From NCBI RefSeq assembly GCF_005601135.1, contig NZ_CP039381.1, positions 1,423,941 to 1,487,940 on the forward strand: 64,000 nt of DNA, written 5' to 3'. Made by a program: the position numbers and the translations under genes. The stretch comes from Ruminococcus bovis. Its GTDB lineage: Bacteria > Bacillota > Clostridia > Oscillospirales > Acutalibacteraceae. Below the pieces are notes generated by a model. It was not told the origin of the DNA. It searched no databases and saw only the letters and a list, made by a program, of their open reading frames with translations. Shown in pieces: positions 42,090-51,826 of the stretch (its first letter is position 1; each line of letters starts with the position of its first letter).

Positions 42090-42836
42090 GTGAACTTAGT
42101 GCAATATTTTTTAGCGTTTATGCTATATAGCATTATTGGCTGGGCCTATGAAACTGCACTATATACAGTTCAGGAAGGAAGATATATTTCTTCCGGATTT
42201 CTAAAAGGTCCTTACTGTCCGATTTATGGTGGTGGGGCAGTAGCAATGGTGTTTTGCTTTTATGGTAGAACAGATAATTCTTGGGTGATTTTCTTTGGAG
42301 GTATGGCTATTGCTACAATTATTGAATATTTAGTAGCAGTTATACTGGAAAATTGTTTCCATAAAAAATGGTGGGATTATAGCAATATTAGATTTAACTT
42401 TCAAGGTAGAATTTGCCTTTTAGGTACATTGTGCTTTGGTACGCTTTGTATGCTTTTATGTAAAGCAGTACATCCTGCTTTTATGAAAATGATTTCTATT
42501 ATTCCGGAAGATTATCAGTTTTGGTCAGCTATTGTTTTGGCTATTATCTTTGTATGTGACTATATTTATACAATAGCTATGTTACATAAAACAAAGAAAA
42601 CTCGGTCAAAAAACAGAGATGACTATGAAAATGAACTACCTCAGCTAAATACTCAGGAGTTGTTTTCTAATTTAGGTAACAAGATTAATAGTAAAATTAA
42701 GATAAAAGATAGAATTCACTTTGGTGGTATCAGCTATATTATAGAAAAGCTAAAATTAAAACCTTTCTATATAGAAAAGGTTGAACCAATATATACTCCG
42801 ATTAAGGAGAAATTCAAAGAATTTAAAGAAAAATAA
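42090..42836 (+). CDS. putative ABC-transporter type IV membrane protein (PF06541-like)
   Basis: Protein of 248 aa with a GTG start (GGAG upstream). About five transmembrane helices occupy residues 1-168, with the hallmark FMLYSIIGWAYETALYTVQ, then RYISSGFLKGPYCPIYGGGA near residue 30, and WWDYSNIRFNFQGRICLLG near residue 92. That WDYS-N-G-I pattern marks the family, whose annotation as an ABC transporter is not experimentally firm. The last 70 residues are charged and probably cytoplasmic. It is cotranscribed with the HD gene and followed by a terminator. Confidence 0.85.
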   Translation: MNLVQYFLAFMLYSIIGWAYETALYTVQEGRYISSGFLKGPYCPIYGGGAVAMVFCFYGRTDNSWVIFFGGMAIATIIEYLVAVILENCFHKKWWDYSNIRFNFQGRICLLGTLCFGTLCMLLCKAVHPAFMKMISIIPEDYQFWSAIVLAIIFVCDYIYTIAMLHKTKKTRSKNRDDYENELPQLNTQELFSNLGNKINSKIKIKDRIHFGGISYIIEKLKLKPFYIEKVEPIYTPIKEKFKEFKEK

Positions 42837-42846
42837 TAATTAACTA

Positions 42847-42880
42847 AAATGCGAAGATTTTTAGTCTTTGCATTTTTTTC
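42847..42880 (+). terminator. intrinsic terminator after the type IV membrane gene
   Basis: AAATGCGAAGA / TCTTTGCATTT with a 7-base loop, followed by TTTTC. Confidence 0.8.
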
Positions 42881-42894
42881 GGTAAGGGGATAAG

Positions 42895-43482
42895 ATGGGA
42901 TTTTTCGACTATATTACAAAAATAGATTTTAGCATTCTGTACTATATTCAAGAACATTTAAGATGTTCTTTCCTTGACTTCTTAATGCCACTGTTTGGAT
43001 TTATCCAAGAGGGTGGTATGGTGTGGATTGTAATTTCAATCATACTAATCTGTTTTAAGAAAACAAGATATTGTGGCTTTGCAATTTTACTTGCAATGGG
43101 TATAGACACTTTGATTACAGAATTTACACTAAAGAATATTATTTGTAGAGTTCGCCCTTGTAATTATAATGATTTAAAAATATCAATAGATATGCTTGTT
43201 TCAAGACCTGATTCCTATGGTTTTCCATCAAACCATTCAGCAAGTGCTTTTGCAGCAGCAACTGCTTTGCTTGTAACTTTAAAGAAAAAGAGATGGGCTA
43301 TTTTGGGATATATCCTTGCAACAGCTATTGCCTTATCTAGGTTATATGTTTTTGTACATTTCCCATCAGATGTACTTGTTGGTGCTATTGTAGGTTCTTT
43401 AATTGCATTGTTGGTATGCTTCTTAATGAAGAAAACAGGTTTTAAAGAATTTTTGATACATAAAAATATTATTGAGAGGTAA
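42895..43482 (+). CDS. PAP2 superfamily phosphatase, membrane-bound
   Basis: Lipid phosphatase of the PAP2 family, 195 aa with five to six transmembrane helices. The three catalytic motifs are present: KNIICRVRP near residue 82 (KxxxxxxRP), PSNHS near residue 107 (a PSGH variant with Asn for Gly), and SRLYVFVHFPSD near residue 146 with the nucleophile His. Likely substrates are undecaprenyl pyrophosphate or phosphatidylglycerol phosphate, but this is not decided by sequence. It is followed closely by the hexapeptide-repeat gene. Confidence 0.92.
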   Translation: MGFFDYITKIDFSILYYIQEHLRCSFLDFLMPLFGFIQEGGMVWIVISIILICFKKTRYCGFAILLAMGIDTLITEFTLKNIICRVRPCNYNDLKISIDMLVSRPDSYGFPSNHSASAFAAATALLVTLKKKRWAILGYILATAIALSRLYVFVHFPSDVLVGAIVGSLIALLVCFLMKKTGFKEFLIHKNIIER

Positions 43483-43489
43483 ATTTGTA

Positions 43490-44155
43490 ATGGAAAGATT
43501 AACAATTAAGAAGTTGTACAATTTAGACGAAACTATTGCAAAAGATTTGTTTGATGGTCTTACATATCCTTGGGAGGCTTTGCCTTTAATTGGTGACTTT
43601 ATTATTAAGCTAGGTAATACACTTGACCCTGATATTTACGAAAAGAAAGGTGACAACATTTGGATTGCTAAGTCAGCTAAAGTTTTTGACTCAGCATATT
43701 TACACGGTCCACTGATTATTGATGAAGATGCTGAAGTTAGACAGTGTGCATTTATTAGAGGTAATGCTATTGTAGGTAAGGGTGCTACTGTTGGTAACTC
43801 TACAGAGCTTAAGAATGCTATTCTGTTTAATGGTGTTCAAGTTCCTCACTTTAACTATATTGGTGACAGTATCCTAGGCCATATGTCACATACAGGTGCA
43901 GGTTCAATTACATCAAACCTAAAGAGTGACAAAACCTTTGTAACTGTTTTGCTAGACGGTAAAAAGGTTGAAACAGGTGTTAAGAAGTTTGGTGCTATGC
44001 TAGGAGACCATGTAGAGGTTGGCTGTAATTCAGTTCTAAACCCAGGTACTGTTATCGGTAAGAATACTAATGTATATCCACTTTCATTCGTTAGAGGCTA
44101 TGTAGCAGAAAATTCAATCTATAAAAGATTAGGCGAAGTAGCTGAAAAGTATTAA
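43490..44155 (+). CDS. left-handed beta-helix (hexapeptide repeat) protein, GlmU C-terminus-like
   Basis: Protein of 221 aa from the ATG at 43490 (GAGAGGT upstream). After a helical N-terminus of about 60 residues, imperfect hexapeptide repeats run through VFDSAYLHGPLIIDEDAEVR, CAFIRGNAIVGKGATVGNST, and ILGHMSHTGAGSITSN to VGCNSVLNPGTVIGKNTNVY. The pattern resembles the acetyltransferase half of GlmU-type enzymes, including the GAGSI-SN loop. It lacks a nucleotidyltransferase domain, so it may be a sugar-nucleotide acyltransferase. The substrate is unknown. Confidence 0.85.
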   Translation: MERLTIKKLYNLDETIAKDLFDGLTYPWEALPLIGDFIIKLGNTLDPDIYEKKGDNIWIAKSAKVFDSAYLHGPLIIDEDAEVRQCAFIRGNAIVGKGATVGNSTELKNAILFNGVQVPHFNYIGDSILGHMSHTGAGSITSNLKSDKTFVTVLLDGKKVETGVKKFGAMLGDHVEVGCNSVLNPGTVIGKNTNVYPLSFVRGYVAENSIYKRLGEVAEKY

Positions 44156-44177
44156 TTAATATAGGATAGGTAGAACG

Positions 44178-44206
44178 AAGCCCCACATATTATTATGTGG
44201 GGCTTT
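44178..44206. terminator. bidirectional terminator between hexapeptide gene and cobO
   Basis: AAGCCCCACATA-TTAT-TATGTGGGGCTT, a strong 12-bp stem. Confidence 0.85.
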
Positions 44207-44222
44207 ACCTATATAGTATAGT

Positions 44223-44738
44223 TTAAAATTCAATTCCTTTTCTTGCAGAGATACCTCTGTCATAAGGATGAGCAACTTTTCTCATTTCGGTACAGTAGTC
44301 AGCAAGTTTAAGTATCTTTTCACTTGGGTTGTGACCGGTTAAAACAATTTCGATATTCTTAGGAGCATTAGCTAAGAAGTCAAAAAGTTCACTTTCGGAA
44401 AGCATATTGTTTTCAATTGCAATAAATATTTCATCAAAGATAACCATATTGTATTTGCCTACTAATGCTTCTTTAGCACAATACTCAAATGTATTTCTGC
44501 AATGTTGACGACATTGTAATTTTTCTTCATCTGTCATATCTCTGACAAATTTAACATGGTCAGGACAAGGAGTAAGAGTAATGTTAGGTATAAGTTCCAT
44601 TGAGCGTCTTTCACCGGAATCATTACCTTTTAAGAATTGAGAGAATAGCACCTTTCTGTCACTACCGGCAGCTCTCATTGCAATACCGACAGCACAGGTG
44701 GTTTTGCCTTTGCCATATCCATAGTAAATGTGTAGCAT
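44223..44738 (-). CDS. cobO: cob(I)yrinic acid a,c-diamide adenosyltransferase
   Basis: CobA/CobO/BtuR-type enzyme that adds the 5'-deoxyadenosyl group to cobalt(I) corrinoids, for B12 synthesis or salvage. It has 171 aa. The P-loop is HIYYGYGKGKTTCAVGIAMRA near the start, followed by VLFSQFLKG, MVIFDEIFIAIENN near residue 105 and VLTGHNPSEKI. The second ATG (44738) is preferred because AAAGGA touches the first (44747). No other cobalamin gene is near, suggesting a salvage role. Confidence 0.92.
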   Translation of the reverse strand: MLHIYYGYGKGKTTCAVGIAMRAAGSDRKVLFSQFLKGNDSGERRSMELIPNITLTPCPDHVKFVRDMTDEEKLQCRQHCRNTFEYCAKEALVGKYNMVIFDEIFIAIENNMLSESELFDFLANAPKNIEIVLTGHNPSEKILKLADYCTEMRKVAHPYDRGISARKGIEF

Positions 44739-44847
44739 ATAGCACATTCCTTTCTATATATAATAGTATAAGTTATTTTCTAATATAATAATATATCCCA
44801 TTGAAAAAATAATCAAGTGTGTTATAATACAAAGAAGGAGTGATTTT

Positions 44848-44958
44848 ATGAATTATCAGAAGAAAAGAAAAAGACAGATGGTTATAATTCGTATAGTTGC
44901 CATTGTATGTGCAGTGCTTATTTTAGGTTCAGTTTTTGCTGCTGCTTACTTTAGTTAA
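44848..44958 (+). CDS. 36-aa single-pass membrane peptide
   Basis: MNYQKKRKRQMVIIRIVAIV continues into one hydrophobic helix ending AAAYFS. Its start has AAGGAG, and a promoter (TTGAAA, 16 bp, TATAAT at 44801-44828) precedes it, so it is very likely expressed. A basic N-terminus with one membrane helix recalls many tiny clostridial membrane proteins of unknown function. It lies just upstream of the ribosomal operon promoter and reads in the same direction. Confidence 0.7.
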   Translation: MNYQKKRKRQMVIIRIVAIVCAVLILGSVFAAAYFS

Positions 44959-45126
44959 TGAATTTTTTGTAAAATTATTCTTTAAAAGCAGCAAAAATGC
45001 CGATTTATAGGGCTTTTAAGGTTGAAAATTCTTTATGTGCAATAAAAATATAATCTTTGTGCATAATATACAAAAATATTTTTAAAATATTTATAAACTT
45101 CTAATGATATAATTATGCAAAAACCT

Positions 45127-45155
45127 TGAAAAAGCCCATTAAATCTAGTATAATA
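45127..45155 (+). promoter_or_regulatory. promoter of the S10-spc-alpha operon
   Basis: TTGAAA (45127-45132), 17-bp spacer, TATAAT (45150-45155). It predicts a transcript start near 45162, giving a leader of about 268 nt before rpsJ. Confidence 0.8.
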
Positions 45156-45161
45156 AGCCTT

Positions 45162-45429
45162 GCGTGACTGCGATAGATATGCGAAGAAGCGGGAGGTTGC
45201 GACAGTTAGTCGGTTTTTCCGTGGAGTATGTCCGATTTTAAACCGGGCGATTAAGTTAAGATTGAGCAAATATTACCCAATAGGGTAACACTATGCTCTT
45301 AATGCGCTTTGAACTGCCCGAATGAATAAAATTCATCCGGTTTTTTTAATGCAAGGGTGTGAAACACCCGGATGTGTTATCAGTTAAAAGCACGCCCGCC
45401 AACTCAAAACTATTTAAGGAGGCGTTATT
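45162..45429 (+). promoter_or_regulatory. structured rpsJ leader, candidate attenuator
   Basis: The leader contains GAAGCGGGAGGTTGCGACAG and GTCGGTTTTTCCGTGG, which resemble the conserved region I recall upstream of clostridial rpsJ genes. It then has a terminator at 45318-45347 and a hairpin GGGTGTGAAACACCC before the rpsJ ribosome-binding site. A terminator between promoter and first gene suggests feedback attenuation by a ribosomal protein. Which protein is not known from sequence. Confidence 0.6.
45318..45347 (+). terminator. terminator inside the rpsJ leader
   Basis: CCGAATGAAT-AAA-ATTCATCCGG (one mismatch) followed by TTTTTTT, 83 bp before rpsJ. Confidence 0.75.
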
Positions 45430-45741
45430 ATGGCAGTCAAGGAAAAAATTCGTATAAGACTTAAGGGTTACGATCATCAGTTAGTTGATCAATCAGCTGA
45501 AAGAATCGTTGCAACAGCCAAGAGAACAGGTGCTAGAGTTTCAGGTCCTGTACCTCTACCAACACAGAAGCAGGTTGTTACAATTCTAAGAGCTGTTCAT
45601 AAGTACAAGGACAGCCGTGAGCAGTTTGAAATGAGAACTCACAAAAGACTTATCGACATTCTAAGACCATCAAACAAAACTGTTGATGCTCTTATGAAAT
45701 TAGAACTCCCTGCAGGCGTTGACATCGAAATTAAGTTATAA
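45430..45741 (+). CDS. rpsJ: 30S ribosomal protein S10
   Basis: Protein of 103 aa, full length: [63 protein letters not shown] and GVDIEIKL. It is part of the 30S head and, with NusB, of antitermination complexes. It opens the operon, with AAGGAGG upstream. The leader in front of it is discussed separately. Confidence 0.99.
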   Translation: MAVKEKIRIRLKGYDHQLVDQSAERIVATAKRTGARVSGPVPLPTQKQVVTILRAVHKYKDSREQFEMRTHKRLIDILRPSNKTVDALMKLELPAGVDIEIKL

Positions 45742-45814
45742 TTTCATTTCAACCTACCGGTAGACAGGGTAAATGTTGGGAAACCAACCAATAACCTAAA
45801 AGGAGGAAAACATA

Positions 45815-46447
45815 ATGCAGAAGGCATTAATCGGAAAGAAAGTCGGTATGACTCAGATTTTCGACGAAAAGGGACGTTTCGTTCCTGTAACTGTTGTTGA
45901 AGCTGGCCCATGTGTAGTTTCAATGAAAAAGACAGTTGAGAGTGATGGCTACGCAGCAGTTCAGATGGGCTACGGCGATATGAAGCCTCACAAAGTAAAC
46001 AAGCCTATGAAGGGTCATTTTGACAAGGCTGATGTTGCTCCAAAGAAAGTTCTTAAAGAATTTAGATTTGAAGACACAGATGCTTACAACGTAGGCGACA
46101 TCATCAAAGCAGATGTTTTTGAAGCTGGTAACAAAGTTGATGTTACTGGTAAGAGCAAAGGTAAAGGCTTTGCCGGCGTAATTAAGCGCTGGAATTTCCA
46201 GAGACTTAAGGAAACTCATGGTTCAGGTCCTTGTGTAAGAGACGGTGGTTCAATGGGTTGCTGTTCATCTCCTTCTCGTGTATTCAAGGGTAAGAAGATG
46301 GCCGGTCACTTAGGTGCTGAAAAAGTAACAGTTCAGAATCTTGAAATCGTTAAGATTGATGTAGAAAACAACCTCATTGCTATTAAGGGCGCTATTCCAG
46401 GTCCTAACAAAGGCTATGTTGTAATCAAAGATTCTGTAAAGGCTTAA
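45815..46447 (+). CDS. rplC: 50S ribosomal protein L3
   Basis: Protein of 210 aa: [26 protein letters not shown] at the start and [12 protein letters not shown], then [42 protein letters not shown], the loop that reaches the peptidyl-transferase centre. The loop usually reads SHRxx[17 protein letters not shown] is a cysteine-containing variant. AAGGAGG precedes it. It follows rpsJ after 73 bp. Confidence 0.98.
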   Translation: MQKALIGKKVGMTQIFDEKGRFVPVTVVEAGPCVVSMKKTVESDGYAAVQMGYGDMKPHKVNKPMKGHFDKADVAPKKVLKEFRFEDTDAYNVGDIIKADVFEAGNKVDVTGKSKGKGFAGVIKRWNFQRLKETHGSGPCVRDGGSMGCCSSPSRVFKGKKMAGHLGAEKVTVQNLEIVKIDVENNLIAIKGAIPGPNKGYVVIKDSVKA

Positions 46448-46463
46448 GAAAGGGGGACTACAA

Positions 46464-47087
46464 ATGCCAAGTATTAACGTTGTTGATATGAAGGGTTCAA
46501 ACGCTAAGACAATCGAACTAAACGATTCTATTTTCGCTATCGAACCAAACGAAGCAGTAATGCATCAGATGGTAGTTCTCTATCTTGCTAATCAGCGTCA
46601 GGGTACTCAGAGTGCTTTAACTCGTTCAGAAGTATCCGGTGGTGGTAGAAAGCCATGGAGACAGAAGGGTACAGGTCGTGCTAGACAGGGTTCTACAAGA
46701 TCTCCACAGTGGACACACGGTGGTATCGTATTTGCTCCAAAGCCAAGAGACTACAGCTTCAGTGTAAATAAGAAGGTAAAGAGACTTGCTATGAAGTCAG
46801 CTCTATCTTCAAAGGTTGCTGCAGATGAACTTATCGTTGTTGATAAGATCGCTTGTGACGACTACAAAACAAAAACTATGGTTGAGATGCTCAAAGCAAT
46901 CGGCTCTGAAAAGAAGACACTAATCGTTCTTCCAGAAGTTGATAGCAAAGTTATCAAGTCAGCAAATAACATTCCTGGTGTTAAGACTTGTCAGTACAAC
47001 GAAATCAATGTTTATGATATTCTAAATGCAGACAAGCTAGTTATCGCTGAGGGTGCAATTGCTAAGATTGAGGAGGTGTACGCATGA
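46464..47087 (+). CDS. rplD: 50S ribosomal protein L4
   Basis: Protein of 207 aa. It contains the extended loop [20 protein letters not shown] then [23 protein letters not shown] (about residues 46-92), which lines the peptide exit tunnel and is where macrolide resistance changes occur; no oddity is seen. The globular domain binds 23S rRNA domain I. It overlaps rplW by 4 bp. In several bacteria L4 represses its own operon, a possible link to the leader. Confidence 0.98.
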   Translation: MPSINVVDMKGSNAKTIELNDSIFAIEPNEAVMHQMVVLYLANQRQGTQSALTRSEVSGGGRKPWRQKGTGRARQGSTRSPQWTHGGIVFAPKPRDYSFSVNKKVKRLAMKSALSSKVAADELIVVDKIACDDYKTKTMVEMLKAIGSEKKTLIVLPEVDSKVIKSANNIPGVKTCQYNEINVYDILNADKLVIAEGAIAKIEEVYA

Positions 47088-47374
47088 TCGCTCATGACAT
47101 CATTATTCGCCCAATCATCACTGAAAAGTCAATGATGGGTATTGCAGAAAAGAAGTACACCTTTGAAGTTGCTAAGACAGCTACAAAGATTGATATTGCT
47201 AACGCTGTTGAAGAAGCTTTCAAAGTTAAAGTTGCTAAGGTTAACACAGTTTCTGTTCGTGGCAAACTAAAGAGACAGGGCAGAACACAGGGCTATACAA
47301 AGTCTTGGAAGAAGGCTGTTGTTACTCTAACAGAAGATAGCAAGAGCATTGAATTTTTTGAAGGCATGATGTAA
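47084..47374 (+). CDS. rplW: 50S ribosomal protein L23
   Basis: Protein of 96 aa: [20 protein letters not shown] and [30 protein letters not shown]. It sits at the tunnel exit and docks trigger factor and SRP. GAGGTGTACGC is the ribosome-binding site inside rplD. A 98-bp gap follows before rplB. Confidence 0.98.
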   Translation: MIAHDIIIRPIITEKSMMGIAEKKYTFEVAKTATKIDIANAVEEAFKVKVAKVNTVSVRGKLKRQGRTQGYTKSWKKAVVTLTEDSKSIEFFEGMM

Positions 47375-47472
47375 GCCTAATTAAGAATTCTAAAAAATTA
47401 CTAATTAATAGGCAGAATGTATGGGGCTTCACCATAAACCCCGCAAAGCCATCATGAGGAGAGTGAAATCAA

Positions 47473-48306
47473 ATGGCCATTAAGGTATATAAACCGACCA
47501 CAAACGCACGCCGTAATATGTCGGTTACTGATTACTCATCTCTTTCAAAGGTAGCACCTGAAAAGAGTCTACTACAGCCAATCAAGAAGAATGCTGGTCG
47601 TAACTCTTATGGTAGAATTACTGTTCGTCACAGAGGCGGCGGTAACCGTAGAAAGTACAGAGTAATTGATTTTAAGAGACAGAAGTTTGACATTCCTGCA
47701 ACAGTTAAGACATTAGAATATGATCCTAACCGTTCAGCATTTATCGCACTAATTCAGTATGAAGACGGCGAAAAGTCATACATCATTGCACCGGAAGGTC
47801 TCAAGGTTGGCGACACAGTTGTTGCCGGTCCTAGTGCAGATATTAAGCCTGGTAACGCACTACCACTAAGTGCTATTCCAACAGGTACATTCATCCACAA
47901 TATTGAACTTTACCCAGGTAGAGGTGCTCAGCTAGCTAGATCAGCTGGTAATATGGCACAGCTAATGGCTAAAGAAAACGGTATGGCTCTACTTAGACTA
48001 CCATCCGGCGAACTAAGAAACGTTCCTGATAACTGTATGGCTACAATCGGTGTTGTAGGTAACTCAGATCACGAAAACGTTAAGATTGGTAAGGCTGGTA
48101 GAAAGAGAAATATGGGTTGGAGACCAACAGTAAGAGGTTCTGTAATGAACCCTAATGACCACCCACACGGTGGTGGTGAAGGTAAGTCACCAGTCGGTCG
48201 TCCAGGTCCATGTACTCCTTGGGGTAAACCTGCTCTTGGTTACAAGACTCGTAAGAACCACAAGGCTTCTGACAAGCTAATTGTAAGAAGAAGAAACGGT
48301 AAGTAA
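47473..48306 (+). CDS. rplB: 50S ribosomal protein L2
   Basis: Protein of 277 aa. [19 protein letters not shown] and the C-terminal [31 protein letters not shown], with the conserved histidine near the peptidyl-transferase centre, are present. It is needed for subunit association. The preceding 98-bp gap holds GGGGCTTCACCATAAACCCC, a small hairpin, and the GAGGAGAG site. Confidence 0.99.
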   Translation: MAIKVYKPTTNARRNMSVTDYSSLSKVAPEKSLLQPIKKNAGRNSYGRITVRHRGGGNRRKYRVIDFKRQKFDIPATVKTLEYDPNRSAFIALIQYEDGEKSYIIAPEGLKVGDTVVAGPSADIKPGNALPLSAIPTGTFIHNIELYPGRGAQLARSAGNMAQLMAKENGMALLRLPSGELRNVPDNCMATIGVVGNSDHENVKIGKAGRKRNMGWRPTVRGSVMNPNDHPHGGGEGKSPVGRPGPCTPWGKPALGYKTRKNHKASDKLIVRRRNGK

Positions 48307-48327
48307 GACGGAAGGAGCTAATTTAAT

Positions 48328-48600
48328 ATGAGTAGAAGTACTAAAAAAGGCCCTTTTGTCCAGCCTAAGCTGCTCGAAAGAGTCATTGATATGAACGAAA
48401 AGGGAGAAAAGAGAATTCTAAAGACTTGGTCAAGAAGTTCAACAATTTTCCCTGAATTTGTAGGTCACACATTTGCAGTCCATGACGGACGTAAGCATGT
48501 TCCAGTATATGTAACTGAAGATATGGTTGGTCACAAGCTTGGTGAGTTTGCTCCAACTAGAACATTCAGAGGTCATGCTGGTAGTAAGACATCTAAATAA
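48328..48600 (+). CDS. rpsS: 30S ribosomal protein S19
   Basis: Protein of 90 aa: [68 protein letters not shown] (first residue L here). It forms a complex with S13 at the 30S head near the A site. GGAAGGAG precedes it. Confidence 0.99.
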   Translation: MSRSTKKGPFVQPKLLERVIDMNEKGEKRILKTWSRSSTIFPEFVGHTFAVHDGRKHVPVYVTEDMVGHKLGEFAPTRTFRGHAGSKTSK

Positions 48601-48618
48601 GCGGAAGGAGTAAGCAAG

Positions 48619-48954
48619 ATGGAAGCAAAAGCATATGCAAAATATGTTCGAATTTCACCTCGTAAGGTTTCAGTTGTACTAAACCTTATCCGTGGTAAGG
48701 ACGTAAAACTTGCAAAGGCTATTCTCGAGCATACCCCAAAGGCCGCTTGTGAGCCACTACTTAAGTTGCTCAAGTCAGCAGTTGCTAATGCTGAGAATAA
48801 CCACAGCATGGACACTTCTGCACTATATGTTGCAGAATGTTCAGTATCCCAGGGCCCAATTCTTAAGAGAATTAGACCAAGAGCTCAGGGTAGAGCATTT
48901 AGAATTGATAAGAAAACATCTCATATCACTCTAGTGCTAAAAGAGAAAGAATAA
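48619..48954 (+). CDS. rplV: 50S ribosomal protein L22
   Basis: Protein of 111 aa: [23 protein letters not shown] at the start, [20 protein letters not shown] and the tunnel hairpin [30 protein letters not shown]. It lines the exit tunnel opposite L4. GGAAGGAG precedes it. Confidence 0.98.
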   Translation: MEAKAYAKYVRISPRKVSVVLNLIRGKDVKLAKAILEHTPKAACEPLLKLLKSAVANAENNHSMDTSALYVAECSVSQGPILKRIRPRAQGRAFRIDKKTSHITLVLKEKE

Positions 48955-48969
48955 AGGAGGTTTGTAGCA

Positions 48970-49641
48970 ATGGGACAGAAAGTTAATCCACACGGTATTC
49001 GTGTAGGCGTAATTAAAGACTGGGACTCTAGATGGTTTGCCAGCAAGAAAGATTTCGGCGATACACTTGTTGAAGACTACAACCTTCGTAAGGTATTAAA
49101 GAAACAGCTTTATACAGCGGGCATCTCTAAGATTGAAATCGAAAGAGATGGTAAAAAAGTAAGACTTCACATTCACTGTGCTAAGCCTGGTATGATTATC
49201 GGTAAAGGCGGTAGTGAAATTGAGAAGCTAAAGGCTCAGTGTGAAAAGTTCTTAAACAAGCCTGTTAACATCAACATTGTTGAAGTTAAGCATCCTGATA
49301 CAGATGCTCAGCTTGTTGCAGAAAACATTGCACTACAGCTAGAAAAGAGAATTTCATTCCGTCGTGCTATGAAACAGGCAATCGGCAGATCAATGAAGTT
49401 CGGTGCTAAGGGTATCAAGACAATGTGTTCTGGTAGACTTGGCGGTGCAGAAATTGCAAGAAGTGAACAGTATCATGAAGGTACTATTCCTCTACAGACA
49501 CTTCGTGCTGATATCGACTACGGTTTTGCAGAAGCAAACACAACATACGGTAAGATCGGTGTTAAGGTTTGGATCTACAAGGGTGAAGTAATCGGTAACG
49601 TACAGAAGCGTCCAGCTCGTAAAGAAGGAGGCAAGAAGTAA
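48970..49641 (+). CDS. rpsC: 30S ribosomal protein S3
   Basis: Protein of 223 aa with the KH domain ([20 protein letters not shown]) and the C-terminal S3 domain ([39 protein letters not shown]). It forms part of the mRNA entry site and helicase centre with S4 and S5. Its stop overlaps the rplP start (TAATG). AAGGAGG precedes it. Confidence 0.99.
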   Translation: MGQKVNPHGIRVGVIKDWDSRWFASKKDFGDTLVEDYNLRKVLKKQLYTAGISKIEIERDGKKVRLHIHCAKPGMIIGKGGSEIEKLKAQCEKFLNKPVNINIVEVKHPDTDAQLVAENIALQLEKRISFRRAMKQAIGRSMKFGAKGIKTMCSGRLGGAEIARSEQYHEGTIPLQTLRADIDYGFAEANTTYGKIGVKVWIYKGEVIGNVQKRPARKEGGKK

Positions 49642-50057
49642 TGTTATTACCTAAGAGAGTAAAGTACAGAAGAGTACACAGAGGTCGTCTTACAGGTAAA
49701 GCTTACCGTGGTAATAAGGTTACTTACGGTGAATTCGGCCTTCAGGCTTTAGAGCCATCATGGATTACATCAAACCAAATCGAAGCAGCCCGTGTAGCTA
49801 TGACTCGTTACTGCAAGCGTTTCGGTAAAGTTTGGATTAAGATTTTCCCAGATAAGCCGGTTACAGCAAGACCTGCTGAAACTCGAATGGGTAAAGGTAA
49901 AGGTAACCCAGAATATTGGGTAGCTGTTGTTAAGCCAGGCAGAGTTATGTTTGAACTTGGTGGTGTTGACGAAGCTACAGCAAGAGAAGCTATGCGTCTT
50001 GCTGCTAATAAGCTACCTATTAAGTGTAAGTTTGTTACAAAGGAGGTTGAACAGTAA
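49641..50057 (+). CDS. rplP: 50S ribosomal protein L16
   Basis: Protein of 138 aa: [85 protein letters not shown]. It organises the A-site tRNA-binding region of the 50S. Both ends overlap neighbours as TAATG, so translation of rpsC, rplP and rpmC is coupled. Confidence 0.99.
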   Translation: MLLPKRVKYRRVHRGRLTGKAYRGNKVTYGEFGLQALEPSWITSNQIEAARVAMTRYCKRFGKVWIKIFPDKPVTARPAETRMGKGKGNPEYWVAVVKPGRVMFELGGVDEATAREAMRLAANKLPIKCKFVTKEVEQ

Positions 50058-50254
50058 TGACATCAAAGGAAATTAGAGAACTTTCTACTGAAGAACAGCA
50101 GACTAAGCTAAAAGACTTGAAGGAAGAACTATTCAACCTTCGTTTTCAGCTTGCTATTAATCAGCTAGAAAACCCAACAAGAATTAAGGCAGTTAAGAAA
50201 GATATTGCTAGAATTTCAACAATTCTTCGTGAAGATGAATTAGCTGAAGCTTAA
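50057..50254 (+). CDS. rpmC: 50S ribosomal protein L29
   Basis: Protein of 65 aa, two-helix protein near the tunnel exit: [49 protein letters not shown]. Length and sequence are typical. AAGGAGG inside rplP is its ribosome-binding site. Confidence 0.98.
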   Translation: MTSKEIRELSTEEQQTKLKDLKEELFNLRFQLAINQLENPTRIKAVKKDIARISTILREDELAEA

Positions 50255-50267
50255 GGAGGATACAACA

Positions 50268-50525
50268 ATGAGCGATAGAAATTACAGAAAAACTGTTGTC
50301 GGCAAGGTTGTATCTGACAAAATGGATAAAACCATTGTCGTTGCAATCGAAGACAGCGTAAAGCATAAGCTTTATAATAAGATTGTTAAGAGAACTGTTC
50401 GCTATAAAGCACATGATGAAAATAACACAGCAGGTGTAGGCGACAGAGTAAAGATCATGGAAACTCGCCCACTCTCTAAGGATAAGAGATGGAGACTAGT
50501 CGAGATCATTGAAAAAGCTAAATAA
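50268..50525 (+). CDS. rpsQ: 30S ribosomal protein S17
   Basis: Protein of 85 aa, OB fold: [69 protein letters not shown]. It binds 16S rRNA early in assembly. AAGGAGG precedes it. It is the last gene of the classic S10 operon part. Confidence 0.98.
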   Translation: MSDRNYRKTVVGKVVSDKMDKTIVVAIEDSVKHKLYNKIVKRTVRYKAHDENNTAGVGDRVKIMETRPLSKDKRWRLVEIIEKAK

Positions 50526-50554
50526 GTTAGCTTGAGAAAAAGGAGGAACACACT

Positions 50555-50923
50555 GTGATTCAACAGCAGACTTATCTCAAGGTAGCCGACAATACTGGCG
50601 CTAAGGAACTTATGTGCATTCGTGTTCTCGGTGGTACTAAGAGAAGATATGCCAACATTGGCGATGTTGTAGTTGCTTCTGTAAAGAAAGCAACACCAGG
50701 CGGCGTTGTAAAGAAGGGTGATGTAGTTCGTGCAGTAGTTGTACGTTCAGCTAAGGGTGTTCGTCGTGAAGACGGCACATACATCCGTTTTGATGAAAAC
50801 GCAGCTGTTATTATTAAAGATGATAAGAGTCCAAGAGGCACTCGTATTTTTGGACCAGTTGCTCGTGAGCTTCGTGAAAAGGACTTCACAAAGATCCTTT
50901 CTCTAGCTCCTGAAGTACTTTAA
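50555..50923 (+). CDS. rplN: 50S ribosomal protein L14
   Basis: Protein of 122 aa starting with GTG at 50555 (AAGGAGG upstream): [26 protein letters not shown], then [20 protein letters not shown] and [28 protein letters not shown]. It forms an intersubunit bridge and is the binding site of the silencing factor RsfS. It opens the spc part of the cluster without an obvious new promoter. Confidence 0.99.
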   Translation: MIQQQTYLKVADNTGAKELMCIRVLGGTKRRYANIGDVVVASVKKATPGGVVKKGDVVRAVVVRSAKGVRREDGTYIRFDENAAVIIKDDKSPRGTRIFGPVARELREKDFTKILSLAPEVL

Positions 50924-50939
50924 TTGGAGGTGTCAAGTT

Positions 50940-51260
50940 ATGAATAATAAAGTTCATGTTAAAACAGGCGACACCGTTGTAATTATTAGCGGTAAAGACA
51001 AAGGCAAGCAGGGTACTGTTATGGCTGTTTCACCAAAGGAAGGCAAAGTTATCGTTGAAAAGTGCAATATGGTAACTAAGCATGTTAAGCCTAGAAGAAT
51101 GGGTGAAGCAGGTGGTATCCAGAAGGCTGAAGGTGCTATGTATGCATCAAAAGTTCAGCTAGTATGCCCAAGATGCAAAAAGCAGACTAGAGTTGCTCAC
51201 AAGATTAACGCTGACGGCTCTAAGGATCGTATTTGCGCTAAGTGCAAAGAAGAAATTTAA
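50940..51260 (+). CDS. rplX: 50S ribosomal protein L24, with Cys4 motif
   Basis: Protein of 106 aa. The N-terminal KOW motif ([21 protein letters not shown]) begins 23S rRNA assembly. The C-terminal part contains CPRC and CAKC 28 residues apart, a pattern that could bind zinc and is found in many bacterial L24 proteins. GGAGGTG precedes it. Confidence 0.98.
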   Translation: MNNKVHVKTGDTVVIISGKDKGKQGTVMAVSPKEGKVIVEKCNMVTKHVKPRRMGEAGGIQKAEGAMYASKVQLVCPRCKKQTRVAHKINADGSKDRICAKCKEEI

Positions 51261-51274
51261 AGGAGGATTTCACA

Positions 51275-51814
51275 GTGGCTAGATTAAAGACTTTCTACAA
51301 AGAAGAAGTTGCACCGGCTCTTATGAAGAAATTCTCTTACAAGAGCGTAATGCAGATTCCAAAGCTAGATAAGATTGTTATCAATGTTGGTGCTGGTGAA
51401 GCTAAGGAAAACCACAAGGTTATCGACTCAATTTGTACTGACCTTCGTGCTATCACTGGCCAGCAGCCAATGATTTGTAAAGCAAGAAAATCAGTTGCTA
51501 ACTTCAAACTAAGAGAAGGTATGGCAATTGGTTGTAAAGTAACACTAAGAGGCGACAGAATGTATGAATTTCTAGATCGTCTATTCAATGTTGCTCTACC
51601 AAGAGTTCGTGACTTCAGAGGTATTAACGGTAACTCTTTTGATGGTCGTGGTAACTATAACATGGGTATCAAGGAACAGTTAATTTTCCCTGAAATCGAA
51701 TATGATAAGATTGATAAAGTTCGTGGTATGGACATTTGTTTCGTTACTACAGCTCAGACAGATGAAGAGGGCCGTGAGCTACTAAGCTTAATGGGCGCTC
51801 CATTCACAAAGTAA
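51275..51814 (+). CDS. rplE: 50S ribosomal protein L5
   Basis: Protein of 179 aa from the GTG at 51275, the position preceded by AAGGAGG; an in-frame ATG at 51242 lies inside rplX and is rejected. It shows [68 protein letters not shown], and [29 protein letters not shown]. It binds 5S rRNA and the P-site tRNA elbow. Confidence 0.98.
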   Translation: MARLKTFYKEEVAPALMKKFSYKSVMQIPKLDKIVINVGAGEAKENHKVIDSICTDLRAITGQQPMICKARKSVANFKLREGMAIGCKVTLRGDRMYEFLDRLFNVALPRVRDFRGINGNSFDGRGNYNMGIKEQLIFPEIEYDKIDKVRGMDICFVTTAQTDEEGRELLSLMGAPFTK

Positions 51815-51826
51815 GGAGGAATAGTT

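Noticed and set aside
51242-51274. In-frame upstream start for L5
   Set aside because: It lies within the L24 gene and lacks a ribosome-binding site, whereas GTG at 51275 has AAGGAGG.
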